Assembly: GCA_964478775.1 (NCBI GenBank)
Contig: CAYZJC010000007.1
Location: 1-56,788, forward strand
DNA from: PNMQ01 sp964478775
GTDB lineage: Bacteria; Pseudomonadota; Alphaproteobacteria; Paracaedibacterales; CAIOTO01
Direction of reading: 5' to 3'
DNA length: 56,788 nucleotides
The notes beneath the pieces were generated by a model. The model searched no databases. It worked only from the letters and a program-made list of their open reading frames with translations, and was not told the origin of the DNA. The first letter of the stretch is position 1. Every line of letters begins with the position of its first letter. The translations under genes were made by a program, and so were the position numbers. Of the stretch, positions 16,176 to 25,813 are shown in pieces.

Positions 16176-16688
16176 ATGAGCAACATAAAACGCATTTTTA
16201 TCATTGGTCATTCAGGTGCAGGCAAGGGTGTCCTCGCCCAAGCAGTGGCTAAAAAGCTTGGCTGGAAGTTTATCAATGCAGACGTTGGGTGTGCAGCTCA
16301 CATTGGGCGCACTGTATCTGAAGTCGTAGGCACAGAAGGCGAGCGCGCTTTTAATCGTTGCCTGACAGAAATCTTGCCCCATCAAATCACCAAAGAAAAC
16401 GTAGTGGTTACTACAGATGAAAGCATCATCTGCGATGACAAAGCACGTGAGTTACTGAAATCAGAATTCACTGTTTACCTAAAAGTAAGCGTGCCTATGC
16501 AATTAGAACGGATTGCAGAAGGTAATTACCGTCCGTTACTACCGGTGGATAATTTTGCTAGCCTTATCGATAAACTCCATGATGAACGAGATGGCTTATG
16601 CGAACAAGTGGCCAGTTTTTCACTCAGCTCTGACGATGGTGATATAGAGGGACATGCGGCAAGTATCATTAAGGCCACGACAAAGTAG
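16176..16688 (+). CDS. Shikimate-kinase-like P-loop kinase
   Basis: ATG at 16176 follows AAGAGGGG at good spacing; the frame is open further upstream, but that part overlaps the repeat region and looks non-coding. The 170 residues start with IFIIGHSGAGKGVLAQAVAKKLG (Walker A GHSGAGKG, residues 12-19), then FINADVG, GTEGERAFNRCLTEIL (compare EGEEGFRxxE of AroK), and VYLKVSVPMQLERI with YRPLL (a lid-type Arg-Pro-Leu-Leu). The GGG shikimate-binding motif is replaced by TTDES, so the substrate is probably not shikimate. It is divergent from the abiE operon and shares its repeat-bearing intergenic region. Confidence 0.7.
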   Translation: MSNIKRIFIIGHSGAGKGVLAQAVAKKLGWKFINADVGCAAHIGRTVSEVVGTEGERAFNRCLTEILPHQITKENVVVTTDESIICDDKARELLKSEFTVYLKVSVPMQLERIAEGNYRPLLPVDNFASLIDKLHDERDGLCEQVASFSLSSDDGDIEGHAASIIKATTK

Positions 16689-16987
16689 GCGATTTAATTA
16701 TTATCGAAAGCAGAAAAAATAGATAATAACTGGTAGTATTATCAACGAAATCTGCTAGAATTGCGGTAGGTGAAGTTGACATTTCCCACCCAGTTTGGAG
16801 AGCATTATATTGGTGGAAACTAACCTCTTCCATTAACTTAGAACGAACTTTCATATGCCCAAGATCGCATAGCCTCAAAAGCCTAGCGTTTGCAGTCTTT
16901 TTCGCTATTTACAATTGACTTCCTCTCTATAAACACACCCCCGTTTGGCTCTAATTTTTCTCCTATATATGCAGCTTTCCTGAAAAA

Positions 16988-17021
16988 CACCGTACTTGGA
17001 AAGGCGAAGTACGGTGCTTTT
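16988..17021. terminator. Bidirectional hairpin terminator
   Basis: CACCGTACTT (16988-16997) and AAGTACGGTG (17007-17016) form a perfect 10-bp stem, with CTTTTAG on the right and a T5 run on the minus strand. It can end the 17083 gene on the minus strand and transcription from the 16176 gene. The rest of 16689-17082 shows no convincing gene. Confidence 0.85.
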
Positions 17022-17082
17022 AGTCATGGGAAATCAAAGGTTTGGCAATTGACTGGTTCGCACCAGTCTATACCTGTCATTG

Positions 17083-17535
17083 TCACTTTGAAAGTTTCTG
17101 CATAGTTGCTTTCATGGCCTTGTGATAGGCATCATCAAGAAAGTCTTTGCACCTTTCAAACGTTTCCATACTCGGGTTTAGAACGCAGATCCATCCCATC
17201 CAGCCATAAACAGGATGTGGCAATACGATGTCTGTTCTTTGGAAATCGTAGTCACCATCTATGAAACAACCCTGTGCTGGTCGTTTTGGTAGCGTGTTGA
17301 ACAATGATAAATAAACATCTTTGCTGACACCCACATTCAGCCTGAAAATACCCTTACGATCCAAATACGACGCTTTATCATTGTCACCGTCCTTTTCTTT
17401 CAACGTGGCAAAATAGGTTCCACGTTTTAACTGATGCCCCGGATTTAGGAAAAAGCTTTTTTCGCCCCAACTGTCTAGCGGGTTTACGTCTGCGAAACTT
17501 TCTAAAATATAGTTTTCAATATCTTGGGGTTGCAT
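17083..17535 (-). CDS. DUF6194-type protein
   Basis: A soluble 150-residue protein of unknown function. The order EKSFFLNPGHQLKRGTYFAT, DKASYLDRKGIFRLNVGVSK, then VLPHPVYGWMGWICVLNP and a C-terminal helix matches what I recall of the DUF6194 family (single-domain, often in accessory regions). A strong AGGAGGA precedes the ATG. It lies directly downstream of a decayed gene on the same strand and may once have shared its transcript. The family assignment is from memory of motif order, not from a search. Confidence 0.7.
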   Translation of the reverse strand: MQPQDIENYILESFADVNPLDSWGEKSFFLNPGHQLKRGTYFATLKEKDGDNDKASYLDRKGIFRLNVGVSKDVYLSLFNTLPKRPAQGCFIDGDYDFQRTDIVLPHPVYGWMGWICVLNPSMETFERCKDFLDDAYHKAMKATMQKLSK

Positions 17536-17539
17536 TTTT

Positions 17540-17880
17540 TTATCCTCCTATTTGTCTTAAAACATTATCAGCGGCTTTAACGACAAACTTTGCTTTATAT
17601 GCTTTATCGCTCTCGCTCCAAGGCACCGGGTCTTCTCAAAGGCCGAAGGTCTGTTTGAGCTTATTTGCTAATTCCTGATGCTGCTTGTTGACGCGTTGTC
17701 AGTATTGATCGATCAAAAAACCAACAGCATAACGGTGAAAAATACACTGTGGCAGTATTCTTTCCTCTACCTAAATTGTGTTCAAATTCAAAGCCTCGAT
17801 AGTTGAATGAGGGGTGTTAAAAGTTTCGTTTTCAATTTGCCATTCTTGGTTTCAATTCTACTGCAAAAGCCCACCCTACT
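17540..17880 (-). pseudogene. Decayed gene with several TGA/TAG stops
   Basis: Reading the minus strand towards 17540, one frame gives a long protein-like sequence interrupted only by TGA and TAG. From about 17850 it contains NQEWQIENETFNTPHSTIEA, then a TAG, then RILPQCIFHRYAVGFLIDQY, a TGA (17701), QRVNKQHQELANKLKQTFGL, a TGA (17637), then EDPVPWSESDKAYKAKFVVK and ADNVLRQIGG-stop (17540). Further upstream the coding look moves to another frame (VGWAFAVELKPRMAN), indicating a frameshift. The TGA stops sit where Trp would fit and the TAG near 17771 where Gln would fit. The family is not recognised. The gene ends a few bases before the 17535 start codon. Confidence 0.6.
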
Positions 17881-17946
17881 TGAGCGTTGAAATGCCCGGG
17901 AGAATTGCGAGTGTGTCTTATCCTTCACTTAAAAATAAGATCACCA

Positions 17947-19089
17947 TTAAAAAGTTTCTTCAATGCCGTGTCGTTTTCTCGTAAGAGCGAGCAGCATCCC
18001 CATAGCCATAGCCAAGGCAACAAGCGATGATCCCCCATAGCTAATAAAGGGCATTGTCATGCCTTTTGTTGGGATCAGATGCAAGGCTGATGCCATGTTA
18101 ACCATCGCTTGCATGGCAAATTGTGTGACTATTCCGACGGTTGCCATCATTGTCAAGAGGTGATTACGTTGACTGACGCGAATGAGAGATTTGGCAACAA
18201 CAATTGCAAACAAGGCTACAATAAGAAGACATACGAAGAACCCAAATTCTTCGCCTGCAACAGAGAACACAAAGTCAGCATGTGCATCTGGAACGGTTCT
18301 TTTGATGATGCCTTCACCTGGGCCTTTTCCAAAACAGCCCCCTTGCATAAAGGCCTCTAGGGATTGTGTGACTTGATAAAGGTCATGGCGGGAATCACCC
18401 CCAGTGCCGCCCATTAAAAATTGGTCGATGCGCTTCGTGACGTGTGGAAAAAAGAGGTATGCACCCAGTAGGCCCATGACACCCAAGCATGCTACAACAA
18501 TAATCCAAAGTAAAGGCAGGCCAGCCACAAACAATTGTGCTGCCCAAGTCATCACAACAACTAATGTCATGCCAAGGTCTGGTTGCATGAGCAATAACGT
18601 GGCGAGTAAGGCCATTAAACCAAAAGAGATACTAAAACCTGGAAAGGCTGGATCTTTTAGTTTTTCAGACAGCATCCACGCACTTAAAACCGCAAAGGCA
18701 GGTTTAATGATTTCTGATGTTTGCAATGAGGTGCCAAATAACACAATCCATCGCCTTGCCCCTTTAATTTCCATGCCGCTTATCAGTGTGAAAACCAACA
18801 AGACGAGACCAATTAAATACACAAAGACACTGAGCCTTTTGAGTTGCTGTATGTTGAAGAGTGAAATACCCACCATAATCGCAATGGCAGGGGGAATCAT
18901 AAAAAGATGACGTTTTACAAAAAAGAAAGTACCAAGCTTAAGGCGCACGGCAACAGCTGGGCTTGCTGCAAAACTTAAAATGCCCCCAATTGCAATAATT
19001 GCAAGTAGGGCGATTAATGTCCAACGATCAACGGTCCACCACCAACGTCCTAAAACACTGGCATCTCGACGTGAAAAAAGCTGATTCAT
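17947..19089 (-). CDS. ftsW: Peptidoglycan glycosyltransferase FtsW (SEDS family)
   Basis: Divisome membrane enzyme that polymerises lipid II with a cognate class B PBP. It has about ten hydrophobic helices. Family motifs include KGARRWI (about residue 110), QPDLGMTL, GPGEGIIKRTVPDAHADFVF (the periplasmic loop), and the final ISYGGSSLVALAMAMGMLLA. ATG at 19089 (MNQLFSRRDASVLGRWWWTV) is preferred: the SxLGRWWWTVDRW start is typical of alpha FtsW and GGAAAG lies upstream. An ATG at 19125 and a start at 19149 would add a tail. It stands outside a dcw cluster, with tRNA-fMet upstream. Confidence 0.92.
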   Translation of the reverse strand: MNQLFSRRDASVLGRWWWTVDRWTLIALLAIIAIGGILSFAASPAVAVRLKLGTFFFVKRHLFMIPPAIAIMVGISLFNIQQLKRLSVFVYLIGLVLLVFTLISGMEIKGARRWIVLFGTSLQTSEIIKPAFAVLSAWMLSEKLKDPAFPGFSISFGLMALLATLLLMQPDLGMTLVVVMTWAAQLFVAGLPLLWIIVVACLGVMGLLGAYLFFPHVTKRIDQFLMGGTGGDSRHDLYQVTQSLEAFMQGGCFGKGPGEGIIKRTVPDAHADFVFSVAGEEFGFFVCLLIVALFAIVVAKSLIRVSQRNHLLTMMATVGIVTQFAMQAMVNMASALHLIPTKGMTMPFISYGGSSLVALAMAMGMLLALTRKRHGIEETF

Positions 19090-19240
19090 GCTGCGGGAAA
19101 CTTTCCAAAATATAGGTAACTTCATATAGCATACAACACTGCCATACAAGATTAGGAATACGGAATTTTAAAAGAGAAGTCAATAAAAGATGCGCGTTAT
19201 GATGATTTTATTTTTATTTCATCACAATGCAAGTTGAAAT

Positions 19241-19317
<77 letters not shown>

Positions 19318-19470
19318 TCAACGTGTACTTAATATACAAAAGATTTTCTAAGAATGCAAGTGCTAATTTGCAGTTGTAAGCGCAATTTGCGTTGACAGAA
19401 AATATATTTTCATTTGCATGTAGATGGCGTACCCTAAAGGCATTGAAACAAGAAAACAGGATGCATAAAA

Positions 19471-20190
19471 ATGGCTAAAGACTTACCTTGGGTTGTTGCA
19501 AATTGGAAGATGAATGGGTTAGAAGATGATTGCATCTCATTCTTATATAAATCTGGGTTTTATAGCAAACTTATATTTTGCCCCAGTGCAGTTTATATCA
19601 ACTTAATAAAGAGTTGTATCGTCAATATTTATATGGGAGCACAAGATTGTGGCCCCACATTAGCAGGAGCCTATACAGGTGATATTAGCCCTTTGGCATT
19701 AATGCAAATGGGGGCAAAATTTGTAATTGTCGGTCACAGTGAAAGACGTCAACACCACATGGAAACCAATGCAACTATTAATCAAAAAGCAAAGGCAGCC
19801 ATTGAAGCGGGCTTAATGCCAATTATATGTGTTGGTGAATCGTTGGACGAATATAAACAAGGCACCACAAACGAAGTATTAGGCTTACAGCTAGGTGCAT
19901 GTCTTTCGGGCCTTGAAGATAAGAGTTATTGGATAGCGTATGAACCTTTATGGGCAATTGGCACAGGCCTTATCCCGAACATCAATGAAATTGAAACGGC
20001 TATCGCATTTATACAAAACACTGTAAAACCAGACCACATTTTATATGGCGGGTCTGTCAATGCCGATAACATTGATGAAATCACCGCTTTACCTTACGTT
20101 TCTGGCGTTCTTGTAGGCGGTGCCAGCTTAAAGATAGAAACATTTTCCAAGATGTTAAAACAATGTATGCAAAATAGTACTAAGGAGTAA
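19471..20190 (+). CDS. tpiA: Triosephosphate isomerase
   Basis: Interconverts dihydroxyacetone phosphate and glyceraldehyde 3-phosphate. The catalytic residues are visible in VANWKMNG (Lys near 13), VIVGHSERR (His near 90), and AYEPLWAIGTG (Glu near 155), plus the phosphate-binding LYGGSVNADN and VGGASL at the C-terminus. The 239 residues are slightly shorter than the usual 250. AGGA precedes the ATG. The UbiH-type gene follows after four bases, so they are co-transcribed. Confidence 0.96.
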   Translation: MAKDLPWVVANWKMNGLEDDCISFLYKSGFYSKLIFCPSAVYINLIKSCIVNIYMGAQDCGPTLAGAYTGDISPLALMQMGAKFVIVGHSERRQHHMETNATINQKAKAAIEAGLMPIICVGESLDEYKQGTTNEVLGLQLGACLSGLEDKSYWIAYEPLWAIGTGLIPNINEIETAIAFIQNTVKPDHILYGGSVNADNIDEITALPYVSGVLVGGASLKIETFSKMLKQCMQNSTKE

Positions 20191-20194
20191 ATAA

Positions 20195-21409
20195 ATGGAC
20201 AACATACAAACATATGATGTTATTTGTGTAGGTGCAGGGCTGGTTGGAAGACTCTTAACAGTCGGGCTTGCACAGCAAGGACTGTCGGTACTTTGTGTTG
20301 ATCAATTTAAGTTTGACGCCGTACAAAAGGCAAAACAGGATGGTCGTACCACATCCATTTCATGGGGTTCTAAATTAATATTTGAACAACTTGGTCTATG
20401 GCAGAGGATTACAGAGCATGCACAACCTATTCAAAACATTAAAGTGTTCGAACTAGGGTCTCCCCATGTGCTAACATATGACGCACAAGACTTAGGCAAT
20501 CACCCTATGGGCTATATCGTTGAAAATGAATTTATCTTTAGAGCTTTATTTTGTGAAGAGGCCTTAGCTAACATTCCCAAGACAGCATGCCTTGACTACA
20601 TTGCCCCTGCACAAGTTATTGATATCCTTAAAACCGAATCGAGTGTCAAAGTACATTTAGACAATGGAATCACAGCTACAGCCCCTCTCTTGATTGCTGC
20701 AGATGGTAGGCACTCAAAAATCAGAAAGCTAACGCGTGCAGGCATCACGTCAAAAGACTATAAGCAAAATGCCCTTGTGGTGCACATTGCCCATGAAAAA
20801 CCGCATAACGATACGGCATTTGAAATTTTTAAACCCGAAGGTCCACTTGCCGTATTGCCTTTATTGAACGTGATCAGTGAACATGCGCTATTTGAAAACA
20901 GATCCGGGTTAGTGTGGTGCGAATCTGACAGCTTTGACTTTAGTGCCCTGACAGATGACGAGATCACACAACAATTTTTAAAATTATTCCCTTATTTAGG
21001 AAATATTCAAATCGTAAGCAAACGCTGGGTATATCCACTATCATATATGAAAGTATCTTCCATGGTAGAAGGGCGTATCGTTTTGTGTGGCGATGCTGGA
21101 CACGTCATGCACCCGATTGCTGGGCAAGGTGTTAACTTAGGCTGGAGAGACGCTGCATGGTTAATTGAGCAGTTAGGGCAAACAAAGCGCCTAGGGGGTG
21201 ACATTGGCGCACCGCACTTATTAGCCACTTATGAACGTCACCGTAAGACAGACAGGCTTGGGCTTTTATATGCGACAGATAGCATTAATCAATTTTACAA
21301 AATGCAGGCATTACCACTACGTTTTGCACGCAACACAGCCTTTGCCGTACTCAATCACATCAAGCCCCTCAAGCGCTTTTTTATGCGCCGTGCTATGGGG
21401 TTAATGTAA
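20195..21409 (+). CDS. UbiH/UbiF/Coq6-family FAD monooxygenase
   Basis: Flavin hydroxylase, most likely for a ring step of ubiquinone synthesis at the inner membrane. The N-terminal dinucleotide fold is VGAGLVGRLLTVGLAQQGL (residues 12-30). The middle motif IAADGRHSKIRKL is near residue 170, and the second FAD motif GRIVLCGDAGHVMHPIAGQG with NLGWRDAAWLI is near 295-325. The 404 residues fit. Which ring position it oxidises (UbiH, UbiF, UbiI or UbiL type) cannot be told by eye. A strong bidirectional terminator follows. Confidence 0.88.
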   Translation: MDNIQTYDVICVGAGLVGRLLTVGLAQQGLSVLCVDQFKFDAVQKAKQDGRTTSISWGSKLIFEQLGLWQRITEHAQPIQNIKVFELGSPHVLTYDAQDLGNHPMGYIVENEFIFRALFCEEALANIPKTACLDYIAPAQVIDILKTESSVKVHLDNGITATAPLLIAADGRHSKIRKLTRAGITSKDYKQNALVVHIAHEKPHNDTAFEIFKPEGPLAVLPLLNVISEHALFENRSGLVWCESDSFDFSALTDDEITQQFLKLFPYLGNIQIVSKRWVYPLSYMKVSSMVEGRIVLCGDAGHVMHPIAGQGVNLGWRDAAWLIEQLGQTKRLGGDIGAPHLLATYERHRKTDRLGLLYATDSINQFYKMQALPLRFARNTAFAVLNHIKPLKRFFMRRAMGLM

Positions 21410-21430
21410 GTCAGAGTTCACTGACTGCAT

Positions 21431-21468
21431 AAAAAAAGGGGGGAGCCTATTTTACTCCCCCCTTTTTA
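21431..21468. terminator. Bidirectional terminator between the ubi gene and mucR
   Basis: AAAAAGGGGGGAG and CTCCCCCCTTTTT form a long GC-rich stem, with an A run on one side and T runs on the other. It serves the rightward monooxygenase gene and the leftward mucR gene. Confidence 0.92.
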
Positions 21469-21491
21469 ATTTACGTTTCAATACGCGAGTC

Positions 21492-21944
21492 TTAGCCTAC
21501 AGCGTGTAATTTTGCTTTTCCACGGCCTTTGCGACCTGTTTTACCTAAACCAATGGTTTTAGCAATTTCACTGCGACGACGTGTGTAAGCAGCTGAAACT
21601 GTTGGGTAATCTTGTGGAAGACCCCAGCGTTCTTTGTATTGTTCCAATGACAAACCGTATGTTGTATTAAGGTGGCGCTTTAACATAGATAATTTCTTAC
21701 CATCTTCTAAGCAGATAAGGTATTCATCATGAATTGATTCAGAAATTGGCACAGCAGGATTTTGGCCAGCAGGAACACTCATTGAAGTTGTGCTTAAGCG
21801 TTGTAAGGATTTTTGCACAGCAGTCACTACTGATGGCAGGTCTTCTAAAGTCACATCATTACGTGTAATGTAAGCTGCCACGATACGTGAAGTTGCATCA
21901 ATCAATGTTGTTTCTGTATCACGCGTGCTCGTTTCTTTAATCAT
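21492..21944 (-). CDS. mucR: MucR/Ros-family transcriptional regulator
   Basis: An H-NS-like alphaproteobacterial silencer with a prokaryotic zinc-finger-like C-terminal domain. Residues about 75-130 carry CLEDGKKLSMLKRHLNTTYG, then LEQYKERWGLPQDYPTVSAA and YTRRRSEIAKTIGLG, the standard MucR layout. The second zinc-ligand Cys of Ros is Asp here (CLEDG), which is common in MucR. The N-terminal part (about 1-60) is the oligomerisation region. It binds AT-rich, T-tract DNA in studied species. Its own upstream region is very AT-rich, in line with self-repression, which is inference. Confidence 0.92.
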   Translation of the reverse strand: MIKETSTRDTETTLIDATSRIVAAYITRNDVTLEDLPSVVTAVQKSLQRLSTTSMSVPAGQNPAVPISESIHDEYLICLEDGKKLSMLKRHLNTTYGLSLEQYKERWGLPQDYPTVSAAYTRRRSEIAKTIGLGKTGRKGRGKAKLHAVG

Positions 21945-22266
21945 AATAATAGGTCCTATAAATTTAAAAAGTTTATTTACACAAATATAGAATATTTTTT
22001 CTAGTTTGCAAATCTTTTTTTATCAAAATTTAGATTTTTTTTAAAAACACATCTATATTTCATCACAGAGATGAAATTTAATAAAAATAAATTAGCTTTT
22101 ATATACACTCACCAACTCATCATCATCAACACTTCAATCATTCAGCAAAATATTTCAATATTGTTAATTATTCTGCTAAAAAATGGGCGTTTCATCATTT
22201 AAAGGCAAACACTAAGACGCATCAATATGGTCTTTGCAAACATGAGAAATCCCCTCAATACTCACA
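21945..22266. other. AT-rich intergenic region upstream of mucR
   Basis: About 320 bases without a gene, dominated by T and A tracts (for example around 22010-22060 and 22080-22100). It is a plausible binding region for MucR-type silencers. No clear promoter pair was identified. Confidence 0.4.
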
Positions 22267-22298
22267 AAACCATTCCTTGCAATCACAAGGAATGGTTT
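22267..22298 (-). terminator. Terminator of gltA
   Basis: AAACCATTCCTTG and CAAGGAATGGTTT form a perfect 13-bp stem with a 6-base loop. The minus strand continues with TTTT after it, about 40 bases past the gltA stop. Confidence 0.85.
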
Positions 22299-22337
22299 CG
22301 ATGACTTAAAGGAAACTTCAAACAATGGACTACTGAC

Positions 22338-23642
22338 CTATTCACGGTCTTTCATGGATATGAAGGTGCGTTCAACTGCGCCACGATACAACTGGCGTGG
22401 GCGGCCAATACGTTGATTAGGGTCAGAAATCATCTCACGCCAATGTGCGACCCACCCTACAGTTCTGGAAACGGCAAAAATAACGGTAAACATAGAAGTT
22501 GGAATTTTCATTGCCTTTAAAATAATACCAGAATAAAAATCTACGTTCGGGTAAAGCTTACGATCAATGAAGTAAGGGTCTGATAAGGCGATTTGTTCAA
22601 GTTCCATTGCCAATTCTAACAATGGGTCATTTTCAATACCCAATTGTGCTAACACTTCATGACAGGTTTTACGCATAATCGTTGCACGTGGGTCAAAGTT
22701 TTTATACACACGGTGACCAAAGCCCATCAGCCTAAAGGGGTCATTCTTATCCTTTGCACGTGCAATAAATTCAGGAATTCTTTCCTTGCTCCCTATCTCA
22801 TTTAACATACGCAGCACCGCTTCGTTCGCTCCACCATGCGCAGGGCCCCATAAAGCTGCAATACCGGACGCGATGCAAGCAAATGGGTTAGCGGCACTAG
22901 AACCAGCAAGACGAACCGTTGAGGTGGATGCATTTTGTTCATGGTCAGCATGCAATACCATGATCAAATCTAAAGCACGTTCAAACACAGGGTTTACAAT
23001 ATATTCTTCAGAAGGCACAGCAAACATCATACGCAAAAAGTTACCTGTATAGGTAAGGCCATTAACAGGGTATACAAAAGGCTGTCCTATAGAATACTTA
23101 TACGCCATCGCTGCCAAGGTTGGCATCTTTGCGATTAAGCGATAACTTGCAATATCTCTAATTTGTGGGTCATGAATATCCAAACTATCATGATAAAAAG
23201 CTGACAAGGCCCCCACGACCCCCACCATAATGGCCATTGGGTGCGCGTCTCTTCTAAAACCACTCAAAAATGAACCAAGCTGTTCATGCACTAACGTATG
23301 GTAAGTAATGCTTTCTGAAAAGCGTGCGCGTTGTGACAATGTTGGCAATTCTCCAAACAAAAGCAAATAAGCTGTTTCAAGAAAATCACTATGCTCTGCA
23401 AGTTCTGCTATCGGGTATCCGCGATACAACAATCTACCCTCATCACCATCAATAAACGTCAAAGCAGAATCACAACTCGCGGTAGATGTAAACCCAGGGT
23501 CATAAGTTAAGTAACCACTTTCCGCAAACAATTTTTGAATATCAATTACTGAAGGGCCATCGGTTCCATGTAACACAGGCAATACAACTTGCTTATCTCC
23601 TATGGTAATCGTTGCCGTATTTGGTTTTTCGTGCGTCGTCAT
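22338..23642 (-). CDS. gltA: Citrate synthase, type II
   Basis: Condenses oxaloacetate with acetyl-CoA, the entry step of the TCA cycle. The 434 residues fit the hexameric proteobacterial type. Signatures include FTSTASCDSALTFIDGDEG, the LLYRGYPI motif, the oxaloacetate and catalytic segments VLHADHEQNASTSTVRL (active-site His) and MGFGHRVYKNFDPRA, and the C-terminal IGRPRQLYRG. Its presence means the organism retains at least part of the TCA cycle. It is monocistronic, with its own terminator. Confidence 0.97.
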   Translation of the reverse strand: MTTHEKPNTATITIGDKQVVLPVLHGTDGPSVIDIQKLFAESGYLTYDPGFTSTASCDSALTFIDGDEGRLLYRGYPIAELAEHSDFLETAYLLLFGELPTLSQRARFSESITYHTLVHEQLGSFLSGFRRDAHPMAIMVGVVGALSAFYHDSLDIHDPQIRDIASYRLIAKMPTLAAMAYKYSIGQPFVYPVNGLTYTGNFLRMMFAVPSEEYIVNPVFERALDLIMVLHADHEQNASTSTVRLAGSSAANPFACIASGIAALWGPAHGGANEAVLRMLNEIGSKERIPEFIARAKDKNDPFRLMGFGHRVYKNFDPRATIMRKTCHEVLAQLGIENDPLLELAMELEQIALSDPYFIDRKLYPNVDFYSGIILKAMKIPTSMFTVIFAVSRTVGWVAHWREMISDPNQRIGRPRQLYRGAVERTFISMKDRE

Positions 23643-23842
23643 TTTCTTAAACTATCCTTCATCATATACATTTAATTAGCGTAACGGTAATCAATCACAA
23701 AGATCAACGTTTATCTGGCTACTCTTGATGAAAAACACAAAGAAAAGAGTAAATATGCCATCTTCTTCTTTTCATTTCCTTAAGAAAAGAGTATGTTAGG
23801 TATAACTTGAACATGACCATAGGGCACTATAGTAAAGGCGAC

Positions 23843-25718
23843 ATGTCAGATTTATCTAAAATTACAGATCAAATTAAGAGTCGTGTCCTTATCACAGACG
23901 TGATAGGGTCGTTTGTCAGCTTTCAACGTCAAGGAACACGCACCGTTGGCTTGTGCCCTTTTCATAAAGAAAAATCACCCTCTTTTAATGTCAATATTGA
24001 ACGTGGAACGTACCATTGCTTTGGCTGTGGTCGTCATGGTGACCATTTTAGTTTTCTGATTGAAAAACAAGGGATGACATTTCCAGAAGCCCTTAAGACC
24101 TTAGCAGACCGTGCTGGTGTCGTGCTTCCAAAGTTTGAGAAGAAAAATTCCAACTTGTCTGAGGAAGCACAAGAGGAAGAATCTAAACAACAAGCAGCCC
24201 ACAAGCAAACGCTTTTCGCTATTATGCAAATGGCAGCGCAGTGGTATAAACAAAAATTAAGCGAACCTAAAGCAGATCATGTCAGAAGCTACCTTGAAAA
24301 GCGCGCTGTTTCACAAGACATGCTTGAACAATTTCAGCTGGGATACTCACCCGCTTCAGAAAGCTTAAAAGCTTACCTTCTACAGCAAGGGTATAAAGAA
24401 AAAGATATCTTTGAAGTTGGTCTGATCACAGACAAAGGGCATGACCGGTTCAAAGAACGTTTGATGTTTCCCATTCAAGACACCAAAGGTAAGGTCATTG
24501 CATTTGGTGGCAGAGCCTTACAGCCAGACCAAAGTCCTAAATATTTAAACTCACAAGAAACCCCCCTCTTCCATAAGAGCAGTGTTTTATATGCCCAGCA
24601 TATCGCTTTTCCAAATGTCACGCGTGAAATTGCCCCACTTATTGTAGAAGGGTATATGGACGCTATCACCCTACATCAATATGGGTTTAACACAGCCATT
24701 GCGCCACTGGGAACAGCCTTTACAGATGACCACATGAAAAGTTTATGGAACAGACANNNNNNNNNNTGCGTCCCCCATATTTTGTTTTGATGGCGACACA
24801 GCAGGAAAAAATGCTGCCTTTCGTGTAGCCCAGCGTGTGTGTGCTCTCCTGCGGCCAAACTTTTCAGTCAACTTTTGTTTTCTACCTGAAGGCGAAGACC
24901 CTGACACCTTTTTAAAAGCTAACCCACCTGCCACATTTCAATCTTTGCTGAACAATGTTCAGTCATTACTAGACACTTTATGGCAAGGGTATGTGACAAA
25001 ACTTAATGTCACACCCCATTCCTCACCTGAAGTGAAGACACAATTTAAAAAGTCTATCTTTGAACATGTGAATCAAATTACAGATGCTGACTTAAAACAT
25101 TTCTTCAAGCAAGACATTGACGACAAACTCTATAATCTCTTTGTAAAAGCCGCACGACAAGCACAATACACTTCTAAACAAAACACAAGTGGTGGCGCCA
25201 TTGTTAGCTTTACAGGAAAGCCTTATCAAGGCCAAATGCCGCAAACTACTGGCACTACCGTTCCTCTTTCAACGCTTATTCATAAAAAAAATAACACCCC
25301 AGCAAAAATTTTACTGGCAACCTTAAAAAACAATCCTATCTTATTATCAGATACATATGAAATGCTAATACAAATAGACGACTTGCCAGAAGACTTGAGC
25401 CAATTTCGCGATTATTTGTGTGAACATCAATTTGAATCTTTTGAAGCTTTACTGTGCAGTGCGAATGACCATGGGTTTATGCATGTGTTAAATCAACTTG
25501 AAACGATAGATTTTCCAACACATTTGCCATTTATGCACCCCAATGATGACCCGCAAAACACGCTAAACATATGGACAGAAATTTGGAGTGCACATTATAT
25601 GACATTACGACTCAATGCAGATACCGCGCAAATCAAACAAGAACTTGTCGGTTCAACTGATGAAGAAGTGTGGGAACAATGGAAGACCATAAAGATGTCA
25701 AATCTTACAGAGACATAA
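23843..25718 (+). CDS. dnaG: DNA primase, interrupted by an assembly gap
   Basis: Makes RNA primers for replication. The N-terminal zinc-binding CHC2 domain is GLCPFHKEKSPSFNV with CFGCGRHGDHFSF (residues about 45-80); the TOPRIM core contains IVEGYMDAI and PLGTAFTD before the gap and ASPIFCFDGDTAGKNAA after it. The 10 N at 24757-24766 shift the apparent frame by one. If they are simply removed, CA + T gives one codon (His) and the frame runs through unbroken as LWNRH-ASPIFCFDGD, which aligns in length with E. coli LLFRATNNVICCYDGD. The C-terminal DnaB-binding region covers the last 150 or so residues. ATG at 23843 is favoured; a TTG at 23807 is also in frame. It precedes rpoD, the classic macromolecular-synthesis order. 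Confidence 0.93.
24757..24766. other. Assembly gap (10 N) inside dnaG
   Basis: A placeholder joining two contigs. The protein alignment suggests that no bases are missing. Confidence 0.97.
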
Positions 25719-25813
25719 AGTTGTTCTAAAATTTAAAACGATTTTGTGACATATAAAAATAAAAGTAGATTGAACCAACAACAGTCTATATAGTAATAGG
25801 GAGTAAACGAACA

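Noticed and set aside
16669..17105. Short frames on both strands between the P-loop gene and the DUF6194 gene.
   Set aside because: They cross a strong terminator hairpin, lack ribosome sites and have no protein-like composition.
17540..17880. UGA recoded as Trp.
   Set aside because: Normal genes here use TGA as stop (for example the one ending at 28744, where TGATG couples two genes) and code Trp with TGG; TAG stops and a frameshift also occur, so decay is simpler.
18404..18910. A 168-codon frame on the plus strand.
   Set aside because: It lies wholly antisense to ftsW, and its Lys/Thr/Pro-rich composition is what the reverse of a membrane protein gives.
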